A stretch of DNA of 5,089 nt from Chitinophagales bacterium (GCA_020629335.1 JAHDDN010000418.1:1-5089), one strand, 5' to 3'. Counted from the first letter of the stretch, positions 1 through 5,089 are shown. Numbers and translations are program-made. Notes: generated by a model from the sequence alone, not told the origin.

Positions 1-119
1 TATTGTCTTTTATACCGCCTTTATGGTTTTATGTCATGCATAAGCAGATCGACGAGTATGAAGTGAGGTTCGCTAAGTTCCAAAAAGAACAGGAGCAATT
101 GAAAATGGCAGGGGTTTAG
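1..119 (+). CDS. C-terminal end of probable AlkB-type alkane 1-monooxygenase (partial)
   Basis: Only the last 38 complete codons, starting at base 3, are in the window, and they end at TAG 117-119. The peptide begins LSFIPPLWFYVMHKQIDEYE and continues with a charged, probably helical tail rich in K, Q and E. An IPPLW-x(2)-VM segment near the C terminus is what I recall from membrane-bound di-iron alkane hydroxylases (AlkB), where it follows the last membrane segment and the final His-rich motif. The His boxes that would prove this lie upstream, outside the window. No terminator is visible in the 72 bases before the next gene. The reading frame is well supported; the family call rests on one short motif and could be another integral-membrane desaturase or hydroxylase. 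Confidence 0.45.
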   Translation, partial: LSFIPPLWFYVMHKQIDEYEVRFAKFQKEQEQLKMAGV

Positions 120-129
120 GGGGATTAAA

Positions 130-161
130 ATTGATTTAGTCGATAATAAAGAATAACTTTG
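130..161 (+). promoter_or_regulatory. Bacteroidota-type promoter of the toxin-antitoxin operon
   Basis: TAACTTTG at 154-161 matches the Bacteroidota -7 consensus TAnnTTTG at every fixed position. ATTG at 130-133 supplies the -33 TTG, and the spacer is 20 bases, inside the usual 19-21. Transcription would start a few bases after the -7 box, near 168, leaving a leader of about 24 bases before the antitoxin ATG at 192. No purine-rich ribosome-binding site is seen, as is usual in this phylum. The site is predicted from pattern and position only. Confidence 0.65.
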
Positions 162-191
162 GTTAATTCATTTATTACAAAATAAATTTGA

Positions 192-449
192 ATGACTGTA
201 CAAGACTTAAGAAGCTCTATTTATCAAGTATTAGAAAATATTGATGATCCTATGGTTTTAGAGGCATACCATGCTATATTACAGAATTTAATCAAAATTC
301 AAAATGCTCAATTGGTTGGTTATGAATTGAATGGGGGTCCCATATCAAAGGCTGATTTAGAACGAAATGTTTTAGAAGCTAAAAATAGAGTAAAAGAAGG
401 AAAATCAATCAATCATGATGATTTTAAAAATGATATTAAGAATTGGTAA
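192..449 (+). CDS. Antitoxin of a type II toxin-antitoxin module
   Basis: An 85-residue, mostly charged protein directly upstream of a RelE/ParE-like toxin. The N-terminal part (about 1-36) is predicted helical (DLRSSIYQVLENIDDPMVLE, then an LQNLIKI stretch). The C-terminal part (about 42-85) has a GYELNGGPISKADLERNV segment followed by EAKNRVKEGKSI and a final DIKNW. This 'G-x-G-P-(I/L)-(S/T)-K ... A ... V-x-x-G ... I-x-x-W' layout is familiar from small Bacteroidota antitoxins encoded before RelE/ParE toxins, and the tail probably wraps the toxin. I see no clear ribbon-helix-helix or HTH DNA-binding signature, so whether it represses its own promoter is open. The ATG at 192 is preferred because it sits about 30 bases after a strong -7 box. 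The stop TAA overlaps the toxin ATG by one base, which suggests translational coupling. The role is inferred mainly from the partner gene. Confidence 0.75.
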   Translation: MTVQDLRSSIYQVLENIDDPMVLEAYHAILQNLIKIQNAQLVGYELNGGPISKADLERNVLEAKNRVKEGKSINHDDFKNDIKNW

Positions 450-769
450 TGGGAGATGAATTTGATATATGTTGGGATGTAAAAGCGACAAAGCAACTCA
501 AACAAATACATGATTATTTTGAAGAAAATTATTCAAAGCAAGCGGCCAAAAAAATTATTAATGAAATCATCTCTAAAATAGATGATTTAAGAACTATGCC
601 TGAAAGATATTCAAGGGAACCTCTTTTAGCTCATAAAAAAGAAAATTTCAGATATTTTATCGTTCGTTCTTTTAAAATTATTTACGAAGTTACACCTAAT
701 GAGGTACTCATTTTATTGATTCATAATATTCGACAAAATCCTAGTAAAATTAAAGAGGTATTAGATTAG
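449..769 (+). CDS. RelE/ParE-superfamily toxin
   Basis: A protein of 106 residues from ATG 449, the usual size for a RelE/ParE toxin. It begins with a short strand (FDICWDVKA), then two helices (KQLKQIHDYFEEN and QAAKKIINEIISKIDDLRTMP), then a sheet with the family-typical NFRYFIVRSFKIIYEV (67-81), and ends with VLILLIHNIRQNPSKI. R68, R73, H92 and R95 fall where basic functional residues are usual. RelE-type members cut mRNA in the ribosome and ParE-type members poison DNA gyrase; the sequence alone does not decide, though the long helical hairpin and the IHNIRQNP ending lean to the ParE/RelE2 side. An upstream in-frame TTG at 443 is possible, but the ATG in TAATG, overlapping the antitoxin stop by one base, fits coupled translation better. 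The stop at 767-769 overlaps the convergent dehydratase stop by three to four bases. Confidence 0.85.
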   Translation: MGDEFDICWDVKATKQLKQIHDYFEENYSKQAAKKIINEIISKIDDLRTMPERYSREPLLAHKKENFRYFIVRSFKIIYEVTPNEVLILLIHNIRQNPSKIKEVLD

Positions 770-1593
770 CGTTTTTCCGCCCGTGCATAAATTCCTAACA
801 AATGAAATTCCTCTGTAATCTGGCCTAAAATCTGCACCACCAACTTAAAATATTCCATTGATTCAAACTCCATATCCATCACAAACTCATAGTGATAAGG
901 CTGCCCAATGATCGGAATGCTTTCTAACTTAGTCAGGTTGATTTGATAAGCCGTAAATAGATTTAATACTCGGTTCAAGCTCCCACGCTCATGCGGTAGT
1001 ATCAAGGTCATAGTTGCCTTATTAAAAGCGGAATTAAAGTTGTGTTTGCGCTCAGGCTGAATGATAAAAAAACGAGTATAGTTTAGTTTATTGGTCTCTA
1101 TGCTTTCTGCCAATACTTCCAGTCCATATAACTTCATGGCAAGCATACTTCCGATAGCACCGACATCCGTTAATTGCTGATCTGCTACCTCCTTGATACT
1201 TAAAGCGGTATCCTTATCATTCACCAAACTAATATTAGGATATTGCTTGAAATATTGACGGCACTGATTAATCGCCATATAATGGGAGCGCACTTCTCTT
1301 AATTCCTCCATACGCACTCCTGGTATTACTCCCAAATTTTGTTGAATCCGAAGATTCACCTCTCCACACACATGCACTTGATGCTCTTTCAATAAACTCA
1401 AATTGCGGTGAATCGTACCAGAAATGGTATTTTCAATAGCAATAATGCCGTAGCTACATTCTCCTTTCTCAACAGTTTCCACCAATTGATTAAAGTGCAT
1501 TTTGGGAAGAATCGTAATCGTTTGCTCAAACCAAAGACGAGCGGCTTCCTCATGAAAGGCTCCTCCAATTCCCTGAATTGCAACTGTATTCAT
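766..1593 (-). CDS. pheA: Prephenate dehydratase
   Basis: A monofunctional prephenate dehydratase of 275 residues, which turns prephenate into phenylpyruvate for phenylalanine synthesis in the cytoplasm. The catalytic domain spans about 1-180: VAIQGIGGAFHEEAA at the start (the place of the usual 'YLGPxGTFS'), AIENTISGTIHRNL (52-65), SHYMAINQC (103-111), the DTALSIKEVAD stretch (128-138), AIGSMLAMKLYGLEVL (146-161), and the hallmark NYTRF (171-175) with the catalytic Thr-Arg-Phe. An ACT domain follows (about 191-270), with RGSLNRVLNLF and NLTKLESIPIIG in place of the GALV and ESRP phenylalanine-binding motifs. No chorismate mutase domain is fused to it. The ATG at 1591-1593 gives a normal N terminus with no Shine-Dalgarno. 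Bacteroidota often place this gene at the head of an aminotransferase/tyrA/aroG cluster; here a toxin-antitoxin pair lies downstream instead. Confidence 0.93.
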   Translation of the reverse strand: MNTVAIQGIGGAFHEEAARLWFEQTITILPKMHFNQLVETVEKGECSYGIIAIENTISGTIHRNLSLLKEHQVHVCGEVNLRIQQNLGVIPGVRMEELREVRSHYMAINQCRQYFKQYPNISLVNDKDTALSIKEVADQQLTDVGAIGSMLAMKLYGLEVLAESIETNKLNYTRFFIIQPERKHNFNSAFNKATMTLILPHERGSLNRVLNLFTAYQINLTKLESIPIIGQPYHYEFVMDMEFESMEYFKLVVQILGQITEEFHLLGIYARAEKR

Positions 1594-1903
1594 ATTGTTA
1601 ATTTGCTTTAGAGTGCGAAGATAATATTTATTAAAGAATGGCCTAAACGAAATGTGAAATAAGTAGCAATTTCTTTTAGTTACTTAGGGCTGATCTTAAT
1701 CAAAATGGACTGGTTTTTGCGCCTTTATCAGTATCATTTTAACTTAGTTTTAGAGTGAATTGATTAAATTTATGTTTCGGAATAAAAGGAGATATGATTT
1801 TAATTGTTTTTTCATAACCAACTCTTAAATTCTCCGTATAATAAAGCAAGCTTTTTATAGTAAAAATATCTATAAGAATCTTATCCTAATTCAATGCTAC
1901 TCC
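1594..1903. other. Divergent intergenic region between pheA and the sensor kinase
   Basis: 310 AT-rich bases with no credible gene. They must hold the promoters of two divergently transcribed genes. A plausible pheA promoter lies near the left edge on the minus strand. For the kinase, the best -7 candidate is TATGTTTC (1771-1778), one mismatch from TAnnTTTG, but its -33 partner is only a T-run near 1748-1751 and it would leave a leader of over 110 bases, so I do not annotate it as a site. Two small dyads sit in the putative kinase leader: AAAGC-AA-GCTTT (1843-1854) and ATAAGA-A-TCTTAT (1872-1884). They could be regulatory or chance in AT-rich DNA. Confidence 0.6.
1616..1647 (-). promoter_or_regulatory. 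Possible pheA promoter (Bacteroidota type)
   Basis: Read on the minus strand, TATCTTCG (1623 down to 1616) differs from TAnnTTTG at one position. TTTA (1647 down to 1644) stands in for the -33 TTTG, with a 20-base spacer, the expected distance. The -7 box ends 22 bases before the pheA ATG, so the leader would be short and would leave no room for a phe leader peptide or attenuator. Both boxes are imperfect in AT-rich DNA, so this is a weak call. Confidence 0.3.
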
Positions 1904-3964
1904 ATGAAAAAAATAACGGCGATAAGCTTTTATATATTTTTATTGACACTTTTATTTAATGCAGAATCTTATGCAAATAATGCCCAATGCAGTAGTCTCT
2001 GTTTTGCTATAGATAGCATCTATGAACATTCCCTATTAGATAAAATTGAAACGGCAGAATTAGCTCCAAGCTTATATAAACAAAGTTTGAAAAATAACTG
2101 TCCTTGCTTAGCTAAATCTATGAATATCCTTGGGTTTCAGTATTATAACCAAAGCGATATACCAAAGGCAAAGAAAATTCTTTTCGAAGCTTCCGATTTA
2201 TTATATCAGACAGATTTAGATTCTGAAGTAATGGCAACCAATTATTTGTACATTGGCTTAGTTTATACCTTGGAGACAGATTATGATAGCGCTATCTTCT
2301 ATTTTGAGAAATGTAGGGATACTTTCCAAAAAATGGGTCAAGCGAGAGGTATTGCAGACGCTTCTCTGAACATTGGTAATGCTTATATAGAACTCAAACA
2401 GTTTGACAAAGCCAAAACCTTTTTGACAGAAGCCTATGAAACGAGCAGTGAAGTTGGAGACCAATTAATAAGTGCTTATTCCCTCCTTAATTTATCCAGA
2501 GCTTATCAATATACTAATCAGCTAGAGAAAGCTATTGAATACTCATTAATGGGTGAAGATATATGGCGAAAACTCAGTCACTCCAAAGGATTATATTATC
2601 TATTCATGCAAAGGTCAGAAATTTATCAAATACAAGGAAAAGATGAAGAACAAGCAATCTGCTTAGAAAAAGCATTAAAATTGGGGGAGAAAACGTCTAT
2701 TAATGTTGAAAGACATGCCCTTTATAAGGCGTTAGCCGAACTGAATGAACAGATAGGAGATACACAAAAAGCAAAAGAATACTATCAATTAGCCTTAGAA
2801 CAAAGTGAAGGATTAGATGAAACAGAACTAAAAGATTTGATCTTTAAATTGATTGATATTTATGCCTTAGAGAATGAGCCCGAACAAATTAAGAATATCT
2901 ACAACAAACTTTTAGAATTGAATGATTCTAACAAATACCTCAAGAAAATTGAAGCTAATAATCGAATTATTAATGAAAAAAACTTAGAAGACAAAATTAG
3001 TGAAAATGCAGTCTTAAAAGCTACCCAGTTAGAAAAAGAGCTGGAAATTCGTCAACGTAATTACCTATTATGGCTCTTTGGTTTAGCTTGTGTTGCTCTT
3101 TGTTTACTAGCCTATATATCTCATAGAGCCTCTCAAATGAGAAAGCGATTATTAGAGCAAATCCAATCTAAAAATGACGAATTATCGAATATTAATACTA
3201 AACTAAAAATGTCGCAAGATATCATTGCTAAACAAAATAATAAACTAGAAGTTAAGAATCAAGACCTCAAAAATTTCGCTTATGTCGTTTCACATGATTT
3301 AAAAGCCCCAGCTCGAACCGTTAAATCATTTGCCAAAATTCTAAAGGATGGACTTCGAAAATATCATGATAGTGAGTTGACGGAGTATTTAGAATATATC
3401 GAAAAAGCAGGCGCAAATATGCACGAAATGGTCACCGGTTTATTGGATTATTCAGTATTAGAAAGCGAAGCCTCTAAATTTCAAGAACACTCCGTTTTAG
3501 AATTAATTGAAGAGGTGAAAATCAATCTAAGAGAAGCCATCTTAGAAAAACAAGTAAGTATTGAGTTATCAAACCTTCCCCAAACGATCGTAGGAGATAG
3601 AGTTCGCTTAAAACAAGTTTTCCAAAATCTAATCACCAATTCGATTAAATTTACCGATCCAGACGTCAAACCTTTAATCAAAATATCTGCTGAAGAAAAA
3701 GGAGGCAAATACTTTTTTCATATTAAAGATAATGGCATTGGCATTGCAGAGAAAAATTTAGAGAAAGTATTCGATATGTTTCGTCGACTCAATGCCGCCT
3801 CTCAATATGAAGGAACGGGAATCGGCCTCTCTACTGTTCAAAAAGTCATCCAACAACATGGCGGTGAAATTTCAGTAAAATCAAAATTAGGAGAAGGGAG
3901 TACCTTCACATTCTCAATATGCACCCAATTAAAAGCCGTTCCTACCAAAGTTTCCGCTATTTAA
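1904..3964 (+). CDS. TPR-repeat sensor histidine kinase (orphan)
   Basis: A 686-residue membrane sensor kinase. Residues 1-24 are a signal peptide (MKK, a hydrophobic core, cleavage likely after SYA). About seven TPR repeats follow (near 67-100, 110-142, 150-182, 190-223, 227-260, 270-303 and 310-340), then a coiled coil (about 345-384), one membrane helix (about 387-405, YLLWLFGLACVALCLLAYI) and a cytoplasmic coiled coil (about 410-455). The HisKA domain has SHDLKAP with the phospho-accepting H464. The ATPase core is complete: N box FQNLITNSIKF (N579), G1 DNGIGI (609-614), F box FDMF (623-626), G2 GTGIGL (637-642). So the TPR array is periplasmic and the kinase cytoplasmic. There is no receiver domain, DNA-binding domain or neighbouring response regulator, so the partner is encoded elsewhere. 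The input signal cannot be deduced; TPRs suggest protein or peptide binding. ATG 1904 is chosen because the signal peptide begins there. Confidence 0.93.
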   Translation: MKKITAISFYIFLLTLLFNAESYANNAQCSSLCFAIDSIYEHSLLDKIETAELAPSLYKQSLKNNCPCLAKSMNILGFQYYNQSDIPKAKKILFEASDLLYQTDLDSEVMATNYLYIGLVYTLETDYDSAIFYFEKCRDTFQKMGQARGIADASLNIGNAYIELKQFDKAKTFLTEAYETSSEVGDQLISAYSLLNLSRAYQYTNQLEKAIEYSLMGEDIWRKLSHSKGLYYLFMQRSEIYQIQGKDEEQAICLEKALKLGEKTSINVERHALYKALAELNEQIGDTQKAKEYYQLALEQSEGLDETELKDLIFKLIDIYALENEPEQIKNIYNKLLELNDSNKYLKKIEANNRIINEKNLEDKISENAVLKATQLEKELEIRQRNYLLWLFGLACVALCLLAYISHRASQMRKRLLEQIQSKNDELSNINTKLKMSQDIIAKQNNKLEVKNQDLKNFAYVVSHDLKAPARTVKSFAKILKDGLRKYHDSELTEYLEYIEKAGANMHEMVTGLLDYSVLESEASKFQEHSVLELIEEVKINLREAILEKQVSIELSNLPQTIVGDRVRLKQVFQNLITNSIKFTDPDVKPLIKISAEEKGGKYFFHIKDNGIGIAEKNLEKVFDMFRRLNAASQYEGTGIGLSTVQKVIQQHGGEISVKSKLGEGSTFTFSICTQLKAVPTKVSAI

Positions 3965-4048
3965 TTCCTCCAACTAATACACCTATTTCGATATGATCAC
4001 CACCTAATTTATTCCATTTTCACAAATAGCATTATTTATTTGGGGCTT

Positions 4049-4123
4049 CCCCTTCCTTATTTTTCATCGGACCGTAGGGGCGCTACCTATGTGTGCGCCC
4101 TCCGATGAAAAATAAGGAAGGGG
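4049..4123. repeat. 23-bp perfect inverted repeat (arm I)
   Basis: Bases 4049-4071 (starting CCCCTTCCTTATTTTTC) are the exact reverse complement of 4101-4123 (ending AAATAAGGAAGGGG): 23 of 23 pairs. Inside, GGGCGC (4078-4083) pairs with GCGCCC (4095-4100) after a 6-base one-sided bulge, and 11 unpaired bases (4084-4094) form the loop. No T-run follows on either side, so it is not a standard intrinsic terminator. Confidence 0.95.
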
Positions 4124-4138
4124 CGGGCTGTCCGTTCT

Positions 4139-4237
4139 TATATGGCTATGCGCTTCCTACTCTGCTAAGTGCTGCTTGTCTCTTATTGGAGCCTGCGCAG
4201 CACTAAGCGCCGTAAGTCAGCGCATGGCCGCCATATA
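4139..4237. repeat. Long imperfect inverted repeat (arm II)
   Basis: Three stacked blocks pair in order: TATATGGC 4139-4146 with GCCATATA 4230-4237 (8 of 8); TATGCGCT 4147-4154 with AGCGCATG 4219-4226 (8 pairs including one T·G wobble), with a 3-base GCC bulge between them; and GCTAAGTGCTGC 4164-4175 with 4197-4208 (11 of 12, one A·A mismatch). A 21-base apical region remains (4176-4196). An alternative continuous helix, 4144-4154 with 4219-4229, would use the bulged GCC instead, so the base of the arm could switch between two registers. Confidence 0.85.
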
Positions 4238-4275
4238 CCACTTCCATCCCTAAGCCAATAATAAGCATTGAGTAG

Positions 4276-4299
4276 TAAGTAGTTGATGTTAACTACTTA
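4276..4299. repeat. 9-bp inverted repeat with 6-base loop
   Basis: TAAGTAGTT (4276-4284) pairs perfectly with AACTACTTA (4291-4299) around GATGTT. A competing helix can form between ATGTTAA (4286-4292) and TTAACAT (4303-4309). No T-run follows in the right place on either strand, so a simple terminator is unlikely; it may be the end of the HD-gene transcript's structure, or chance. Confidence 0.5.
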
Positions 4300-4430
4300 A
4301 GTTTAACATTTATAAAAAAATCCCTATTTTTGATGAACAATCTTTAGCTTCAAGAGTAGAAACATTAAGGCAAAAATATCCAAGAAAACATGGAGTTTGG
4401 TCAAAATTTAAAAAGAAAGGCTTAATGTAG
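4293..4430 (+). pseudogene. Start-less coding-like stretch, possible 3' gene relic
   Basis: An open frame of 45 codons ending at TAG 4428-4430, with no ATG, GTG or TTG before its last codon. Its last 33 residues look protein-like: DEQSLASRVETLRQKYP (from 4332), then RKHGVWSKFKKKGLM, with balanced composition, a likely helix and a basic C terminus with conserved-looking GVW. The frame is closed upstream by TAA at 4290-4292, just after the structured element. It reads like the C terminus of a gene whose front was lost, possibly by insertion or deletion at the element. I do not recognise the family. It could also be chance; the AT-rich setting makes 45 open codons only mildly surprising. Confidence 0.3.
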
Positions 4431-4433
4431 CCA

Positions 4434-5075
4434 TCACAAAAGCTCTTGAATCTCTCGCTCAATATTCGCCCTCGCTTGATCCTCTCGTTTGCGATAGAAA
4501 TCCGTCTGATAAATAAAATCTCGCTCCAAAAAATGCTTTAAGGCGGCCTTGCGCCCTTTCTTATAAGCAAATGCTGGATACATCCAATACTCTTGGCGGA
4601 TTTGTTCACTATATAAGCGATAAGCTTCCCAATCACGACTTAAAATTTCTAAGTCCAAGTCGATCATCAAAGCTTCATCAAATCCATCATCAGCTTCGGC
4701 TTTATGGTGCTTAGTTAGCATTATCTGATGATAGCATCGGGCTACATCTTCAGGCAAGGTATTGATCTTTTTTAGAAAGCTTTGGGCATAATCTGCACTC
4801 TTTTTTTCATTATCCTTGCGCATGGGATTATATATCAGATCATGCATCCAAATGGATATTTTCAAAATCCTTACATCTACTAGCTCCTCCTCAAACTGCT
4901 TTAACTCCTCAAACATATTATTCAGATGAGTCAAATTGTGATAAGCTCTGTTTTTATGTTGATAATTTTTGCAGATGTCATTCCAAGTATTATTCACAAT
5001 AGCACGATCCAGCGTCATTTGTGCGCCAATCTCATACCAAGCATCTTCTAGCTTATTATGAATCATGTTTATCAT
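4434..5075 (-). CDS. HD-superfamily metal-dependent phosphohydrolase-like protein (COG4339 type)
   Basis: A 213-residue, all-helical soluble protein. Family-typical motifs occur in order: RAYHNLTHLNNMFEEL (43-58; H46 and H50), ISIWMHDLIYNP (73-84; the HD pair H78-D79), DNEKKSA (88-94), LTKHHKA (120-126; H123, H124), and IDLDLEILSRDW (138-149; D139/D141). Then come YSEQIRQEYWMYP (155-167), KKGRKAALKHFLERDFIYQT (172-191) and the final EDQARANIEREI (198-209). The His and Asp residues are arranged to bind a metal centre as in HD phosphohydrolases. This family is predicted to hydrolyse phosphate esters, possibly nucleotides, but no substrate is established to my knowledge; some databases mislabel members as NMDA-receptor subunit-like. 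The ATG at 5073-5075 is preferred, with a second Met at codon 4. The frame stays open to the window edge 14 bases upstream, so a longer N terminus cannot be excluded. Confidence 0.85.
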   Translation of the reverse strand: MINMIHNKLEDAWYEIGAQMTLDRAIVNNTWNDICKNYQHKNRAYHNLTHLNNMFEELKQFEEELVDVRILKISIWMHDLIYNPMRKDNEKKSADYAQSFLKKINTLPEDVARCYHQIMLTKHHKAEADDGFDEALMIDLDLEILSRDWEAYRLYSEQIRQEYWMYPAFAYKKGRKAALKHFLERDFIYQTDFYRKREDQARANIEREIQELL

Positions 5076-5089
5076 CAGATTTAATTGCG

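Larger units (their letters stand above)
4036..4261. repeat. Structured G+C-rich intergenic element, predicted three-way junction
   Basis: The block folds on paper, in plus-strand orientation, as follows. An outer helix pairs GGCTT (4044-4048) with AAGCC (4252-4256), and continues after a 3-base bulge as 4036-4040 with 4257-4261. Arm I is the hairpin 4049-4123, stacked directly on the outer helix. Arm II is the hairpin 4139-4237. The joining strands are 4124-4138 (containing CGGGCTGTCCGTT) and 4238-4251 (CCACTTCCATCCCT). It has no open reading frame of note. I recall intergenic elements in other Bacteroidota with a similar frame of a G-rich closing stem, CGGGCT-x-TCCG and a CCGCTTC-ATCCCT-like 3' strand, but this is memory, not a search. 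It could be a non-autonomous mobile element, a structured RNA, or a terminator/insulator between convergent genes. Strand and function are undetermined. Confidence 0.6.
3965..4433. other. 469-base gap between convergent genes holding a structured element
   Basis: The kinase gene and the HD gene converge here. The first 70 bases are AT-rich, with no convincing terminator. Bases of about 4034-4263 form a sharply G+C-richer block built of two long inverted repeats. The remainder, from about 4264, is AT-rich again, with a small dyad (4276-4299) and a coding-like stretch lacking a start (4293-4430). No complete gene with a plausible start was found on either strand. Confidence 0.8.

Noticed and set aside
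443..448. TTG at 443 as the toxin start
   Set aside because: The ATG at 449 in the TAATG overlap is a better start, and the two extra residues add nothing to the family match.
1398..1611. Open frames opposite and within pheA (1398-1583 minus, 1408-1611 plus)
   Set aside because: They lie in other frames of a gene with clear catalytic motifs and resemble no protein family.
1748..1778. Kinase promoter at TATGTTTC with an upstream T-run
   Set aside because: The -7 box has one mismatch, the -33 box is only TTTT, and the leader would be over 110 bases; not enough to annotate.
2258..2464. Minus-strand open frame inside the kinase TPR region
   Set aside because: Shadow of the kinase coding sequence; low-complexity translation with no supporting start context.
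3481..3708. Minus-strand open frame inside the kinase ATPase region
   Set aside because: Shadow of the HATPase coding sequence, where the plus frame carries conserved motifs.
4024..4037. AAATA-GCAT-TATTT dyad after the kinase
   Set aside because: Five A/T pairs only, with no U-tract context; expected by chance in this AT-rich stretch.
4049..4123. Arm I as a rho-independent terminator for the kinase or the HD gene
   Set aside because: The stem is far longer than usual and is followed by CGGGCTG on the plus strand and AAGCCCCA on the minus strand, not by a T-run.
4036..4261. tRNA or CRISPR repeat as an explanation for the structured block
   Set aside because: There is no cloverleaf with a T-arm or CCA-type acceptor, and no repeated unit with spacers; the arms are single inverted repeats of different sequence.

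Overview
The window looks like a chromosomal segment from an AT-rich member of the Bacteroidota (Cytophagia/Flavobacteriia type; the genus cannot be read from the sequence). The evidence is the low G+C, the lack of clear Shine-Dalgarno sequences, a full match to the Bacteroidota promoter pattern (TTG, 20 bases, TAnnTTTG) before the first complete gene, the ESIPIIG version of the ACT-domain motif in the prephenate dehydratase, and a TPR-plus-histidine-kinase protein of a type common in this phylum.

Layout. Bases 1-119 are the last codons of a plus-strand gene, probably an AlkB-type alkane 1-monooxygenase. A compact type II toxin-antitoxin operon follows (192-769): a small antitoxin, then a RelE/ParE-fold toxin joined by a TAATG stop-start overlap. 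Its stop codon overlaps by four bases the stop codon of a convergent gene for prephenate dehydratase (766-1593, minus strand, phenylalanine synthesis). A 310-base divergent intergenic region follows, then a 686-residue sensor histidine kinase (1904-3964) with a signal peptide, about seven periplasmic TPR repeats, one membrane helix, and a complete HisKA/HATPase core. No response regulator lies next to it. The last gene (4434-5075, minus strand) encodes an HD-superfamily phosphohydrolase-like protein of the COG4339 type.

The most unusual part is the 469-base gap between the convergent kinase and HD genes (3965-4433). It holds a G+C-rich block, about 4034-4263, that folds on paper into a three-way junction. 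A short closing helix brings together a 23-bp perfect inverted repeat (4049-4123) and a 99-base imperfect inverted repeat (4139-4237). The two unpaired strands, CGGGCTGTCCGTT and CCACTTCCATCCCT, resemble motifs I recall from intergenic elements in other Bacteroidota. This block is the best candidate here for an undescribed structured or mobile element. The same six bases (AGCATT) flank it on both sides. Beyond it lies a start-less coding-like relic (4293-4430).

The genes do not form one pathway. They are independent units: a metabolic gene, a stability or stress module, a signalling protein and a hydrolase.
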